From positions 1,550,001 through 1,614,000 of the forward strand of contig NZ_JACMYH010000001.1 in the NCBI RefSeq assembly GCF_014235765.1: a stretch of 64,000 bases of DNA, in the 5' to 3' direction. Below the pieces are notes generated by a model that saw only the letters and a list, made by a program, of their open reading frames with translations, had not been told where the DNA came from and made no database searches. Origin of the DNA: Pseudomonas baltica (GTDB taxonomy: Bacteria; Pseudomonadota; Gammaproteobacteria; Pseudomonadales; Pseudomonadaceae). Every line of letters starts with the position of its first letter. Positions within the stretch are counted from its first letter, which is position 1. The translations under genes and the position numbers were made by a program. Positions 10,853 to 20,560 of this stretch are shown here, in pieces.

Positions 10853-12733
10853 ATGAACTTGAAATTCAGCCATAAAATCCTGATCGCCGGGTGCAGCATC
10901 GTCATCCTGGCGTTCGCCTTGTTCACGCTCTACAACGACTATCTGCAGCGCAGCGCCATCCAGCAGAACCTCAGCGCATCGGTCAAGCAGTCGGGCGAGC
11001 TGACCGCCAGCAGCGTCAAGAACTGGCTCAGCGGCCGGATTCTGGTGATTGAAAACCTGCGCCAGAACATTGCCTATCAAGGCGATAAGGCGGACTACCC
11101 GGGCCTGCTGGACCAGCCCGTGATCACGACCAACTTTCAATTCACCTACATGGGTGTGGCCGACGGCACCTTCATCCAGCGGCCCGACACCAAGATGCCT
11201 GACGGGTACGATCCGCGTCAGCGGCCCTGGTACAAAGCTGCAGTGACAGCGGATCAAGTCATGCTGACGCCGCCCTATCTGGCATCGGTGGGTGGCCTGG
11301 TCGTCACGGTGGCAGCGCCCGTCAAACGCCAAGGTCAGTTGATGGGCGTAGTCGGCGGCGACTTGAGCCTCGACACGTTGGTGCAGATCATCAATTCGGT
11401 GGATTTTGGCGGGATCGGCCAGGCGTTTCTCGTCAGCGCAGACGGTCAAGTGTTGGTGTCGCCGGACAAGGATCAGGTCATGAAAAACCTGAAAGACATC
11501 TACCCCGGCAGCACGCCGCGAATCGAGAAGAATCTGCAGGAGGTCACCCTCGATGGTCAGGCGAGACTGCTGTCGTTCACGCCGGTCACAGGGTTGCCTT
11601 CGGCGGATTGGTACGTGGGTCTGTCGATCGACAAGGACAAAGCCTACGCCCCACTGCGCCAGTTCCGTACGTCGGCCGTGATCGCCATGGTCGTTGCCGT
11701 TCTCGCCATTGCCTTGTTGCTGACCTTGCTCATCAAGTTCTTGATGCGTCCATTGGTGACCATGGGCCGGGCAATGCGTGACATCGCGCAGGGCGAAGGC
11801 GATCTGACGCGTCGCCTGGTCGTTGAAAGCCGTGATGAATTCGGTGAACTCGGTACCTCGTTCAACCAGTTCGTCGAGCGTATCCATGCCTCCATCGGCG
11901 AGGTGTCGTCGGCTACCCGGGAAGTGCATGCATTGGCCCAACGGGTCATGCACTCTTCCAACCAGTCCATCGCAGGCTCCGACGAGCAAAGCGCCCGTAC
12001 CGAAAGCGTTGCAGCTGCAATCAACGAGCTGGGTGCTGCCGCCCAGGAGATTGCCCGCAACGCCGCGCAAGCGTCGCGTCAGGCCAGCGATGCCAGCGGT
12101 CAGGCCGACGACGGTCGCCAAGTGATGACGCGTACCATCGAGGCAATAAGCACGTTATCCGAGAAAATCAGCCTGTCGTGCGAGCAGATTGAAACCTTGA
12201 ACGCGGGCACCGACAACATCGGCCACATCCTCGACGTGATCAAGGGTATTTCCCAACAGACCAATCTGTTGGCCTTGAACGCTGCCATCGAGGCGGCGCG
12301 GGCCGGTGAAGCGGGCCGTGGTTTTGCAGTCGTGGCCGATGAGGTGCGAAACCTGGCGCACCGCACCCAGGAGTCTGCCGAAGAGATTCACAAGATGATC
12401 ACGGCGCTTCAGGTGGGTTCGCGCGAAGCGGTGGTGACGATGAATACTAGCCAGGCTTCCAGTCAGCAAAGCATGACGGTGGCCAACCAGGCCGGCGATC
12501 GTCTGGCCATCGTGACCCAGCGAATCGGCGAGATCGACGGCATGAACCAATCCGTTGCTGCCGCTACCGAGGAGCAGACTTCGGTGGTGGAGGCGCTAAA
12601 TGTGGATATCAGTCAAATCAACATGCTGAATCAGCAGGGCGTGACCAACCTCACCGAAACCCTGCGAAATTGCGATGCGCTCTCCCAGCAGGCCAACCGT
12701 TTGAAGCAGTTGGTGGACAGCTTCAAGATCTAG
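10853..12733 (+). CDS. Methyl-accepting chemotaxis protein with dCACHE sensor (MCP 1)
   Basis: A 626-residue chemoreceptor. It has a membrane segment near residues 9-29, a periplasmic dCACHE domain to about 270, a second membrane segment near 271-295, HAMP, and a signalling domain with the conserved tip [20 protein letters not shown] at about 480-500. The ligand pocket carries YDPRQRPWY (119-127), which matches the R-x-W-Y part of the amino-acid sensing motif, but the following PPYLASVGG has alanine where amino-acid receptors have aspartate after the tyrosine. The ligand may therefore not be an ordinary L-amino acid. The start has only a weak GGAAC site. No sigma-28 promoter is seen upstream. 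Confidence 0.9.
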   Translation: MNLKFSHKILIAGCSIVILAFALFTLYNDYLQRSAIQQNLSASVKQSGELTASSVKNWLSGRILVIENLRQNIAYQGDKADYPGLLDQPVITTNFQFTYMGVADGTFIQRPDTKMPDGYDPRQRPWYKAAVTADQVMLTPPYLASVGGLVVTVAAPVKRQGQLMGVVGGDLSLDTLVQIINSVDFGGIGQAFLVSADGQVLVSPDKDQVMKNLKDIYPGSTPRIEKNLQEVTLDGQARLLSFTPVTGLPSADWYVGLSIDKDKAYAPLRQFRTSAVIAMVVAVLAIALLLTLLIKFLMRPLVTMGRAMRDIAQGEGDLTRRLVVESRDEFGELGTSFNQFVERIHASIGEVSSATREVHALAQRVMHSSNQSIAGSDEQSARTESVAAAINELGAAAQEIARNAAQASRQASDASGQADDGRQVMTRTIEAISTLSEKISLSCEQIETLNAGTDNIGHILDVIKGISQQTNLLALNAAIEAARAGEAGRGFAVVADEVRNLAHRTQESAEEIHKMITALQVGSREAVVTMNTSQASSQQSMTVANQAGDRLAIVTQRIGEIDGMNQSVAAATEEQTSVVEALNVDISQINMLNQQGVTNLTETLRNCDALSQQANRLKQLVDSFKI

Positions 12734-12783
12734 TCATGCCCGCTGTGGCATTCAGGCCTGATGCTTGATGAATTGTGAAGAGG

Positions 12784-12809
12784 CGGAAAGGCTTACCCTT
12801 CCGACTTTT
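12784..12809 (+). terminator. Possible weak terminator for MCP 1
   Basis: CGGAAAGG-CTTA-CCCTTCCG forms a hairpin with one mismatch, followed by GACTTTT. It overlaps the 3' end of the converging lipoprotein gene. Confidence 0.35.
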
Positions 12810-13074
12810 CCTTAGCTTCCTGCTCGGCTGCAGAGTGTCGGGTTTCGGATTTCTCGTCACCCTCCGTCATCCACGGCTTGGCGCTCTGCTGCGCCTTGTC
12901 GATCGTCTCGTTGATCTGCTTGGCCGATTCGCTGAAGGTGTCACGCGCTGCTTCGACCAGTTGCGTCTTGGAGGTTTCGATGACCTTGTTCGCCGCGGTT
13001 TCGGCCGCGTCACAGCCGGCAAGAAGGACGGTCAGCGCGACCATGGCCGGGTAAGCGATGAGTCTGGACTGCAT
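12793..13074 (-). CDS. Small predicted lipoprotein, 93 residues
   Basis: The N-terminus MQSRLIAYPAMVALTVLLAG followed by Cys21 is a lipoprotein signal with lipobox LLAGC. The mature part is a charged, alanine-rich helix (AAETAANKVIETSKTQLVEA and NETIDKAQQSAKPW) ending in an acidic and basic tail. AGAGG lies just upstream of the ATG. Aspartate follows the lipidated cysteine, which in E. coli favours inner-membrane retention, though Pseudomonas sorting rules differ. Function is unknown. It converges on MCP 1. Confidence 0.75.
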   Translation of the reverse strand: MQSRLIAYPAMVALTVLLAGCDAAETAANKVIETSKTQLVEAARDTFSESAKQINETIDKAQQSAKPWMTEGDEKSETRHSAAEQEAKEKSEG

Positions 13075-13199
13075 GGAAACCTCTGGGAGGGATGGGAATG
13101 CGCCAGATCATACCGTTACAGGTTTTTGCCGAAGCAGGGATTCTGAATCAAGGTGTGTCCTGGTAGAGGCACCAGGCCCTGGCCCCGAAGCAGATTCAT

Positions 13200-13230
13200 C
13201 TGTAGGAGCGGTCCGTGCCCGCTCCTACAG
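13200..13230. repeat. Fused or truncated REP palindrome
   Basis: CTGTAGGAGCGGTCCGTGCC is followed directly by the inverse CGCTCCTACAG, giving one compact palindrome in place of the usual two REPs with a spacer. It sits just past the stop of the gene at 13238. Confidence 0.7.
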
Positions 13231-13237
13231 GTAATGG

Positions 13238-14122
13238 TCAGTACGCCATGGACAGGCTCATGGTCACCTGAGGCACCACGCTGTCGGTTTCGCCGTTCGG
13301 GCCGCTGAGTTCGCGCAGGGTGCCATCGCGGTAGATTGCCAGGGCCTCGGCGCGGGCGCTCCAGCGTGTTTCCCCCCACTTGAAGGGCTGCTCGAGCGCC
13401 AGCCCGCTGCGGGCATAGAGACGGTCGCCGGAATCGGGACCATAGAATCCATTCCAGCCGATCCCGACCGTGCTGGGAAAACTCAAGCGCAGACCGGCAT
13501 CGCTCAGGTCCACGCCCGGCTCCACGCTGCCTTGGGTATACAGGCCACTGTCCCCCTGCGTACGGCTGGTGATCGCCAAACCCGGGCGCCATGCGCCAAA
13601 CCCCGAATCAGCCTGGTAGGCCAGGGTGAAGCTCGCCTCCTGAGTGGTGTCGGCGACATCGTTCGGACTGGTCTTGACCGTGTAGACAAACCCCAGCCTC
13701 AACCCCTCGACGGGCGATATCACCAATCCCAGCAGGTTGTTGCTCTCGTACCAGCGCCGCGGGCTTACCCTTTCATCGCTCGATGGATCATGAAAACCGT
13801 TGCTGGTGCTGAACACCAGCCAGGCGTTGGCACGACCGTCGACAGCCTGGTGCAGGTCCAGGGCGAAACCGGCCTGGGCATGCAAGGGCACGCGACCCAG
13901 GCTTGCCGCGTCATCGTCGTAGTTGCCGCGGGCGAAGTCGCCATTGCGGACATCCACGCTCATTTGCGGGTGAAAGCGGCCTGATTCCTCGCCGATCTCG
14001 ACACTGCCCAGTGCGGCATCTTCGGTATCGATGGAAGGCACGCTGCGCGGCGCCGCCAGGCTTGGTTGGATGACCACGGCCAGCGCGAAGGCGAACAGTG
14101 GAAGACGAGATACGGTGGGCAT
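13238..14122 (-). CDS. Predicted outer-membrane beta-barrel protein
   Basis: A 294-residue protein with a clear signal peptide (MPTVSRLPLFAFALAVVIQP, cleavage after SLA-A). The mature part alternates hydrophobic and polar residues and carries barrel-like strands such as FALDLHQAVDGRANAWLVFS, LGLVISPVEGLRLGFVYTV and AGLRLSFPSTVGIGWNGFYG. It ends VTMSLSMAY, with a terminal aromatic residue as expected for a barrel. I do not recognise the family; it resembles FadL/OmpP1-type or TorF-like proteins only in layout. The gene diverges from MCP 2, leaving about 250 bp with the MCP 2 promoter. Confidence 0.7.
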   Translation of the reverse strand: MPTVSRLPLFAFALAVVIQPSLAAPRSVPSIDTEDAALGSVEIGEESGRFHPQMSVDVRNGDFARGNYDDDAASLGRVPLHAQAGFALDLHQAVDGRANAWLVFSTSNGFHDPSSDERVSPRRWYESNNLLGLVISPVEGLRLGFVYTVKTSPNDVADTTQEASFTLAYQADSGFGAWRPGLAITSRTQGDSGLYTQGSVEPGVDLSDAGLRLSFPSTVGIGWNGFYGPDSGDRLYARSGLALEQPFKWGETRWSARAEALAIYRDGTLRELSGPNGETDSVVPQVTMSLSMAY

Positions 14123-14252
14123 GCGCGAACGCTCTGTCAGAAAAGTCACTGAGTAGACTCTGCACGACTGAAAAAGTACCGCGAGCGGGCTGCCGGCCCA
14201 CCACCGTTTCAGGTGCCGAAGCGACCGCCTGTCCGGCGACCGCCGGACGCAG

Positions 14253-14279
14253 TTCAGCTTGACCTTTCGTCGCCGATAG
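14253..14279 (+). promoter_or_regulatory. Probable sigma-28 (FliA) promoter of MCP 2
   Basis: TTCAGCTT (14253-14260), an 11-bp spacer and GCCGATAG (14272-14279) fit the FliA pattern TCAAGTTT-N11-GCCGATAA. The -10 has seven of eight matches, the -35 five of eight. The expected leader is about 90 nt. Confidence 0.55.
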
Positions 14280-14374
14280 GTAGAAAGCGATGCGAAGAAC
14301 AATTCCCGAGACTGCACGCAGCACGCTGCCTTTCCTTCTGCCGACCAACACCTATAAAACCAGCGGAATACACC

Positions 14375-16318
14375 ATGAACATCAAGCAAAAATTGACCTG
14401 GGGGTTCGCGATCATCGCCTGCCTGCCAGTGATCGTGGTCGCCGTGCTCGTCGTCTTCAACTTGCGCGAAGCTGCCAGGGCCGACTTCGTCGACAGCAGC
14501 GGGCGGGAGATCCGTCAGATCGACAATGGCATGAAGCAGTTCTTCGATGGCATCAGCCAGAACGTGGAGTACCTGGCCAAGGACCCACGTATCGTCGCCG
14601 CCACGGGTCTGAAGAATTACTCGGGCGCAGACGCCCCACAGATTCCCCTGACCGAAAACAACCAGCGTTTGCTGGAGATTTTCGACGGTTTCGCCAAAAC
14701 CCATCCGAGCACCGCCTACCTGTCCCTGGGGCTCAGCGATGGCGGCTACGCCAGTTGGCCCAACGATCCGAAGATCGCCAACTACGACCCGCGCCAGCGC
14801 CCCTGGTACAAGGCGGCGATGGCCGCACCCGGCACCACCGTGCGCACGGACGCCTACTATTGGGCGGCCGATGATGTGTCGTTGATCGGTACGGTGCACA
14901 GTGTCACCGACGCTGCCGGCAAGGTGGTCGGCGTGGTGGGCCTGGATGTTTCGCTCAAGCAGATGACCGAACTGGTGAAAAACATCAAGCTGGGCAACAG
15001 TGGCTACCTGATGCTGATCGAAGCCAACGGCAACGTGTTGGTGGACCCCAGCGATGCACAGCACAACTTCAAGCCGCTGGCCGACCTGGGCGCCAACTAC
15101 GCCGAGCTGGCCAGGCACGGCGACGGTTCGACCCAGGTCGAGATCGACGGCAAGGTGTACATGGCCAACATCGTCAGCTCGTCTGGGCTTGGCTGGCGCT
15201 TCATCGGCCTGATCGAGCGTGAAGAGGTGATGGCCCGGGCATCGAACCTGACCTGGCTGATCGCAGCCATCGCCGCAGCCCTTGCCGTGGTATTCGCCAT
15301 CGTCGGTGCAAGCTTCGCCGGGGTCATCGTGCGGCCGATCCGGGGCGTCGCCAACGGCCTGCAGGAAATTGCCGAAGGCGAAGGCGACCTGACGCGTCAG
15401 CTGACGGTTCAGGGCAAGGACGAGACGGCGGCGTTGGCCGGGTGGTTCAACCAGTTCATCGGGATGATTTCGCAGCTGGTGCAACGTATCGGCACCGCAT
15501 CGTCCGACCTGCAGGTGGCCGCCGCCGACACGCACGAGGTCGCGCGCAATATGGATGAAGTGGCTGGGCGCCAGCGCGAAGCGGTGGAGCTGGTCAGCAC
15601 GGCGTTCAACGAAATGGTCGCGACGGCCAACGAAGTGGCGCGTTCCTGCGGCGAAGCGGCCACCAGCGCCGACAATGGCTACCAACAGGTCAGCGACGGT
15701 CAGCAGCGTATTGGCGAGGCAACCACCTGCGTGCTCAAACTGAGTTCGGAGCTGCAACAGTCGACTGAAACCATGCAGCTGCTGCAGCAGGACAGCAAGA
15801 ACATCAACAGCATTCTGGACACCATTCGCTCCATCGCCGAGCAGACCAATCTGCTGGCGCTAAACGCCGCCATCGAGGCGGCGCGGGCCGGAGATCAGGG
15901 CCGTGGTTTTGCCGTGGTCGCCGACGAGGTGCGGGCGCTGGCCCGTCGTACCGCCGACTCGACCGGGGAAATCGACGGCCTGTTGGGCAATCTCGCTCGC
16001 CGTACCCAGGTCATCACCCAGCAGATGCAGGGGAGCCTGCAGGTGTCCCAGGACAGCGTCGAATGCATCCAGCAGGCGCGGGATAGCTTCGACAAGATTC
16101 GTACTTCGGTTGATTCGATCCGTGACCAGAACAACCAGATCGCCACGGCGGCAGAGGAGCAGCACCAGGTGGCCGAAGAAATCAACCGGCACATCGCGCA
16201 GATCCATGCCGATGCTCAGTTGGTCGAAGAGTACGCGCACACGGCACAATCGGGATCGGGGCGGCTGACAGACATTTCCGGACATCTGAAAGGGTTGGTC
16301 GGACGCTTCAAGGTTTAA
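14375..16318 (+). CDS. Methyl-accepting chemotaxis protein with dCACHE sensor (MCP 2)
   Basis: A 647-residue chemoreceptor. The first membrane segment ([18 protein letters not shown]) is near residues 9-28, the periplasmic dCACHE domain runs to about 285, a second segment ([20 protein letters not shown]) is near 295-315, then HAMP and the signalling domain with tip [20 protein letters not shown]. The pocket shares [12 protein letters not shown] with MCP 1 but then reads [20 protein letters not shown], so the ligand is probably different. GCGGA lies 8 nt before the ATG. A FliA-type promoter is seen about 100 nt upstream. Confidence 0.92.
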   Translation: MNIKQKLTWGFAIIACLPVIVVAVLVVFNLREAARADFVDSSGREIRQIDNGMKQFFDGISQNVEYLAKDPRIVAATGLKNYSGADAPQIPLTENNQRLLEIFDGFAKTHPSTAYLSLGLSDGGYASWPNDPKIANYDPRQRPWYKAAMAAPGTTVRTDAYYWAADDVSLIGTVHSVTDAAGKVVGVVGLDVSLKQMTELVKNIKLGNSGYLMLIEANGNVLVDPSDAQHNFKPLADLGANYAELARHGDGSTQVEIDGKVYMANIVSSSGLGWRFIGLIEREEVMARASNLTWLIAAIAAALAVVFAIVGASFAGVIVRPIRGVANGLQEIAEGEGDLTRQLTVQGKDETAALAGWFNQFIGMISQLVQRIGTASSDLQVAAADTHEVARNMDEVAGRQREAVELVSTAFNEMVATANEVARSCGEAATSADNGYQQVSDGQQRIGEATTCVLKLSSELQQSTETMQLLQQDSKNINSILDTIRSIAEQTNLLALNAAIEAARAGDQGRGFAVVADEVRALARRTADSTGEIDGLLGNLARRTQVITQQMQGSLQVSQDSVECIQQARDSFDKIRTSVDSIRDQNNQIATAAEEQHQVAEEINRHIAQIHADAQLVEEYAHTAQSGSGRLTDISGHLKGLVGRFKV

Positions 16319-16340
16319 GCCGATACACCGCAGTGTCTTT

Positions 16341-16406
16341 TTCGCGGGCAGAGCCCGCTCCCACAGGGTCCCGGTTTAACCTGTGGGAGCGGGCTCTGCC
16401 CGCGAA
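16341..16406. repeat. Inverted pair of REP elements
   Basis: TTCGCGGGCAGAGCCCGCTC plus CCACA (16341-16365) and its exact inverse (16382-16406) are separated by 16 bp. The pair lies between MCP 2 and the receptor gene that converges on it. Confidence 0.9.
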
Positions 16407-16430
16407 GGCTTCGGCTGGTCCCACGGACAG

Positions 16431-18863
16431 TCAGAAGCCAACCGTGGCGGAGACCAGGTAGGTTCTCGGGGTGGCCAGGGTCAACCCCGGCTCGCTGTCG
16501 TCCGAAGCGCCAGCCGACGCCCAGTAGCGCTTGTCCAGCACGTTCTCGACATTGGCGCGCAGCGTGACGGCCTTGCCCTGCACCTTGAACGCGTACCGCG
16601 CACCCACGTCGAATCGCTCCCAACTGTCGATTTCCTTGCTGTTGGCTTGATCCAGGTACTGCGCGCTGGAGTAGATCCCGCGTCCACTGAGCGTCAACCC
16701 TGGCAAGGCCGGCACGTCCCACTCTGCACCCAGGTTGACATTGAGCTCGGGCGTGGCGGGTGCACGGTTGCCATCGAAGGCGCCTGCAGTGGTACCGCTC
16801 AGCTCGCTGTCGATGTACATCACCCCGCCCAGCAGGCGCACGCCAGCAAGCGGCTCACCAAACACGCTCAATTCCACGCCGTTGTTTTCGCGCTTGCCAT
16901 TAGGCCCGAAGGTGCGGGTGACGGTGTTGGTTTCGTACGCCGGCTGCTTGATACGAAACGCGGCCGCGGTGATAGCCAGGCTGCCCAGATCGTACTTGGC
17001 ACCCACCTCCACCTGGCGGCTGATGAAAGGCGGGAAAATCTCGTCCTCGTTGATCGAGGTGGAAGGCGCGATCTTGCCCTGGCTCAGGCCTTCCAGATAG
17101 TTGGCATACAGCGACAGCTCGTCGGTGAGTTTGTAGAGCACGCCTGCCGAAGGCGAAAACTTCTCCTCGTCGTAGCCCGTATCGCCTTTCACCCCATCGC
17201 TCCAGTCATCGACCTTGACCCGCTGCCAGCGCCCGCCCAGGGTCAGCAGCAAGCGGTCGTCGAAGAAGCCGAGGGTGTCGGACAGCGCCACGCCGTCGAA
17301 CCTGTTCTCGGTATAGACCTTCGCGTCCTGCCGCGTGGGATTGTTCGGAGTCGGCGTCGCTATCGGGTCGTAAAGATTGCTGCGCCCCCTGGAGTAGCGC
17401 GCTCCGCCATTGGTGAAGTCCATGTAGAAATGACTGGCGGCCAGATTCACCTCATGGCTGACCGGGCCGGTCTGGAACCAGTTACGCACGCCTACCGTGG
17501 CCGTGCGCACGCTCTCGTCCCGGGTGAAGTCGCGGGGCAGCACCTCGAAGTCACCGGCATCGTTGGTGACCGACACGTTGTGCCGGAGGAAATCGTGGTT
17601 GCTTTCCCGTGCACCGATGCTGCCGTACAGCAGAGTCGAATCATTCAAATCGTACTCGCCGTTGAACGCCCCGAACGTATCCTCGGTACGCGCCTTGCTC
17701 CACCTTTGCGCATAGTTGTCGCGCACGTGGTTGGCGCTCGGCACGCGCGCGTTGACACCGACCTGGACGCGCTCCTGCGGCGCATCGGTATCACGTTCGG
17801 TATGCCCCAGGTCGGTGGAAAGCCGCAGGCGCTCGCCGCGAAAATCCAACCCGATCACGGCCATCTCGCGGTCCACGCTCTGCTGGTCCCACGTGGTATC
17901 ACCTGCTTGCTTCACCGCATTGAGGCGGACACCAAAGCGCTGATCTTCACCAAAGCGGCGGCCGACATCCACCGCGCCGCCGGCCTGGCTGTCGGAAGCG
18001 TAGCTGGCGGTGAACTCGTTGATCGGCGTATCGGTGGCACGCTTGGGCACCACGTTGATGCCGCCACCGACACTGCCTCGCGGGGAAATGCCATTGATCA
18101 ACTGACTGGGCCCGCGGAGGATGTCCACCCGGTCGGCCATCTCCATGTCGATGGAATACGTGGGCAGTATTCCGTACAACCCGTTGTAGGACACATCGCT
18201 GTTGAACAGGCTGAAGCCACGAATGGTGAACTGTTCGAAACGCCCGCCTGCCGGGTTGGTGGTACGCACTGCCGGGTCGCTGGCCACCAGATCGCCCAGG
18301 GTGCGGGCCTGCTGGTTCTTGGTGGTCTCGCTGGTGTAGCTGGTCATGCTGAACGGCGTGTCCATGAAGTCTCGCGCACCCAAAAGGCCTTGCGAGCCAC
18401 GCCGCGCCACCTGTCCACCAGCATACGGCTCGCCTGCCAGGCTGCCTTGCGCGGCACCGGTCACCGTGGTGGGGGTGATTTCCACGACGCCTGCCCCTTG
18501 GGGCGCAGCTACCAGGATATAGGCATTCTGCCCTAACGCCTGCAGACGCAGACCGCTACCGGCCAGCAACTGGGCGAAACCGCTTTCGACGCTGTACTCA
18601 CCGGCCAGCCCGGCGCTGCGCCGACCATCGACCAACGCGGGGGCGACCGACAGGCTGACACCGGCCTGGCTGGCAAAGCGTGTCAACGAAGCGGCGAGAT
18701 CGCCCTGCGGCACGCTGTAGACGCGAGCGCTGCCTTCGGCAAGGGCCATTTGCAACGGCATCGGCGCCAGGCCGAGCAGCACGCTGAGATGCAGCGCACG
18801 AGCATAGTGGGTCGGTGGCTTGCGGGTGGACCGGGGAAACGAACGAGGGGGCCGTGCGGGCAT
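16431..18863 (-). CDS. TonB-dependent siderophore receptor with N-terminal signalling (STN) domain
   Basis: An 810-residue outer-membrane receptor. A signal region ends at about residue 42 (LQMALA), and the STN/secretin domain follows (RVYSVPQGDLAASLTRFASQ through LLAGSGLRLQALG, about 47-120). The plug has TVTGAAQGS, RTLGDLVASDPAVRTTNPAG and VDILRGPSQLINGISPRG, and a 22-strand barrel ends YLVSATVGF. The STN domain contacts a FecR protein, so ligand binding can signal to the sigma factor encoded upstream. Siderophore identity cannot be read. No biosynthesis genes are nearby, which suggests a xenosiderophore. The ATG at 18863 is the first usable start; AAAGAG lies 9 nt upstream. Confidence 0.93.
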   Translation of the reverse strand: MPARPPRSFPRSTRKPPTHYARALHLSVLLGLAPMPLQMALAEGSARVYSVPQGDLAASLTRFASQAGVSLSVAPALVDGRRSAGLAGEYSVESGFAQLLAGSGLRLQALGQNAYILVAAPQGAGVVEITPTTVTGAAQGSLAGEPYAGGQVARRGSQGLLGARDFMDTPFSMTSYTSETTKNQQARTLGDLVASDPAVRTTNPAGGRFEQFTIRGFSLFNSDVSYNGLYGILPTYSIDMEMADRVDILRGPSQLINGISPRGSVGGGINVVPKRATDTPINEFTASYASDSQAGGAVDVGRRFGEDQRFGVRLNAVKQAGDTTWDQQSVDREMAVIGLDFRGERLRLSTDLGHTERDTDAPQERVQVGVNARVPSANHVRDNYAQRWSKARTEDTFGAFNGEYDLNDSTLLYGSIGARESNHDFLRHNVSVTNDAGDFEVLPRDFTRDESVRTATVGVRNWFQTGPVSHEVNLAASHFYMDFTNGGARYSRGRSNLYDPIATPTPNNPTRQDAKVYTENRFDGVALSDTLGFFDDRLLLTLGGRWQRVKVDDWSDGVKGDTGYDEEKFSPSAGVLYKLTDELSLYANYLEGLSQGKIAPSTSINEDEIFPPFISRQVEVGAKYDLGSLAITAAAFRIKQPAYETNTVTRTFGPNGKRENNGVELSVFGEPLAGVRLLGGVMYIDSELSGTTAGAFDGNRAPATPELNVNLGAEWDVPALPGLTLSGRGIYSSAQYLDQANSKEIDSWERFDVGARYAFKVQGKAVTLRANVENVLDKRYWASAGASDDSEPGLTLATPRTYLVSATVGF

Positions 18864-18928
18864 GGCTGAAGGCTCTTTGAGTGTGCTTACCTTTCCATGA
18901 CAAGCGAGCGCGCAAAAGGGGACAGGCG

Positions 18929-19879
18929 CTACGCGGATTTTTCCTGGGGCACCAGGGTGGCCCAATAGCGCGTGCGCCACTGCACGCGCAGCTGCAGGCT
19001 GACCGCCAACAGATTCAATACCTGATCAGGCTCGTCCAGGCGAAAACTGCCGGTCACGCGCAAGGCGTCCAGTTCGGGCTGCCAGCGCAGAATGCCGGGG
19101 CGATAACGGTCCAGCTCGCGCAGAAACTCCCCCAGGGGCTGGTTGAGGGCAACGATCACGCCTTCGCGCCAACCCGGTTGGCGAGGATCGAAACCGGTGA
19201 TCGGACCAGGCCCTGCGTCGGATAACTGTATACGTTGCCCCGCGCGCAAGGTAAGCGCGGCAAAGCCTGTGGGGCGAACCTCTGCCTGCCCGGCAAGCAC
19301 CGACAGCCGACAGACGCCGCTGCCCTCGCGGACGTTGATCTCACCCTGGTCGAGCCTCACGTCGGTGAGCGCCGTGCGGATGTGGAACGGCGTGGCGTCG
19401 GCCAGGCGCAACATGATTTCTCCGCGCCGCAGCCTGAGTTGCCGTTTTTCGGCATCGATATCGACCGCCGTCGAGGTATTGATATGCAACACGCTGCCAT
19501 CGGCCAGTGTCAGTCGACGTCGCTCGCCGGTCCCGGTGGCCTCATCGGCGCGCCAGGCGTCGAGGGGCAGCTCGCGCGCGAGCCACCAGCCGGCGGGGGC
19601 CACTACGGCTACGCCCAGCAAGCCCTTGAGCATGTCGCGACGGCCTGGCGCCGGACGATCCAGGCTGGCCATGGCCAGCGCTGGCGGCAGGATCTGAAAG
19701 CGGCCCTTGAGCGCCGATACCCGCCGCCAGGCCGACTCGTGGGCGTCGCTGGCTTCACGCCAGCGTTGCAGGCGGGCAAGATCCTGCTCGCTGACCGCGC
19801 CGGACTCGATGCACACCCACCAGCGTGCCGCCGACCGGGCGACCCGGCGTGCTTCGTCGCTCGGCTCGGGGCTCAGCAC
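18929..19879 (-). CDS. FecR-family anti-sigma/sigma regulator
   Basis: A 316-residue protein with the cytoplasmic sigma-binding region at the N-terminus (EARRVARSAARWWVCIESGA and LARLQRWREASDAHESAWRR), one membrane segment near residues 84-102 (LKGLLGVAVVAPAGWWLA), then the periplasmic FecR domain (RRLTLADGSVLHINTSTAVD and LSVLAGQAEVRPTG) and a C-terminal STN-contact region. It starts at a GTG whose frame overlaps the stop of the sigma gene (GTGCTGA), so the two are translationally coupled. The receptor gene follows after 65 nt. Confidence 0.92.
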   Translation of the reverse strand: MLSPEPSDEARRVARSAARWWVCIESGAVSEQDLARLQRWREASDAHESAWRRVSALKGRFQILPPALAMASLDRPAPGRRDMLKGLLGVAVVAPAGWWLARELPLDAWRADEATGTGERRRLTLADGSVLHINTSTAVDIDAEKRQLRLRRGEIMLRLADATPFHIRTALTDVRLDQGEINVREGSGVCRLSVLAGQAEVRPTGFAALTLRAGQRIQLSDAGPGPITGFDPRQPGWREGVIVALNQPLGEFLRELDRYRPGILRWQPELDALRVTGSFRLDEPDQVLNLLAVSLQLRVQWRTRYWATLVPQEKSA

Positions 19880-20388
19880 AGCTCGGCCAGCAGGCAGTGC
19901 TCGTAGGCCTGCGCCATGTAACGCTTGACGCTGCGCTCGCTGACCTGCAACCGTTCGGCGATTTCCCGGTACCCCAGCCCCTCCAGCTGGCTGAGCAGAA
20001 AGGCGCGGCGAACTGCAGTGGGCAGGCCATCGAGCAGCTGATCCAGGGCGTGCAGGGTTTCCAGCACCTGCCAGCGCTGTTCCGGCGAGGGTGCGACGTC
20101 TGCGGGCAGCGTGGCGAGCGCATCCAGATAGGCTTGCTCCAGGCTGCGCCGTTTGTAGAAGTTCACCAGCAGACGTTTGCCGACGGTCTTGAGATAGGCG
20201 CGAGGCTCCTGCAGGTCAGCCACCGACTGAGGGCTGGCCAGCACCCGGACGAACGTATCCTGGCTGAGGTCCGCCGCATCCCAGGCACTGCCCAGGCGTC
20301 GGCTGAGCCACTGCTCCAGCCAACTGCGATTGTCGCGGTAGAGCGTTTCGAACGCCCTAACGTCCGCCCCCGCAAGATCGACCATCAT
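19873..20388 (-). CDS. ECF sigma factor, FecI (iron-starvation) type
   Basis: A sigma-70 family protein of about 171 residues with region 2 (FETLYRDNRSWLEQWLSRRL, then DAADLSQDTFVRVLA) and region 4 (LPTAVRRAFLLSQLEGLGY, then EIAERLQVSERSVKRYMAQA). These are hallmark FecI-type sequences. It should direct transcription of the downstream receptor when the siderophore signal reaches FecR. ATG 20388 has ACAGG at good spacing; a GTG two codons earlier and the next ATG are alternatives. A Fur-like box lies just upstream. Confidence 0.92.
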   Translation of the reverse strand: MMVDLAGADVRAFETLYRDNRSWLEQWLSRRLGSAWDAADLSQDTFVRVLASPQSVADLQEPRAYLKTVGKRLLVNFYKRRSLEQAYLDALATLPADVAPSPEQRWQVLETLHALDQLLDGLPTAVRRAFLLSQLEGLGYREIAERLQVSERSVKRYMAQAYEHCLLAELC

Positions 20389-20404
20389 CGGCACCTGTCA
20401 GATG

Positions 20405-20424
20405 TAAATGAGATCGATTGTATT
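20405..20424 (-). promoter_or_regulatory. Putative Fur box upstream of the FecI-type gene
   Basis: TAAATGAGATCGATTGTATT on the plus strand resembles the Pseudomonas Fur site pattern AATGAGAATCATT with partial dyad symmetry, 17 nt before the ATG. An AT-rich stretch (TATTTTAAAA) follows. Confidence 0.5.
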
Positions 20425-20514
20425 TTAAAAAGGGTTGCAAGCGGAACCGTTAGTTACGCCTCGATGCTGCATTCGGCCACAATGCGTTCAGCCAGACAAA
20501 CCGCGTACGCCGCC

Positions 20515-20538
20515 GACGCGGCTCGCGCCGCTGCTACA
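20515..20538 (-). repeat. REP-like element, left boundary of tandem repeat block
   Basis: GACGCGGCTCGCGCCGCTGC plus TACA, inverse orientation to the copy at 20816-20839. Confidence 0.8.
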
Positions 20539-20560
20539 GGGACCGCGTCGCCCTGTATCG

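Noticed and set aside
13238..15757. Minus-strand open frame of 839 codons running opposite MCP 2 into the outer-membrane protein gene
   Set aside because: Only the last 295 codons form a real protein with signal peptide. The upstream part is antisense to the MCP 2 signalling domain and has histidine- and glutamine-rich shadow composition.
16383..18536. Plus-strand open frame of 717 codons opposite the TonB receptor
   Set aside because: Same antisense effect; composition is typical of shadow frames and it begins inside REP sequence.
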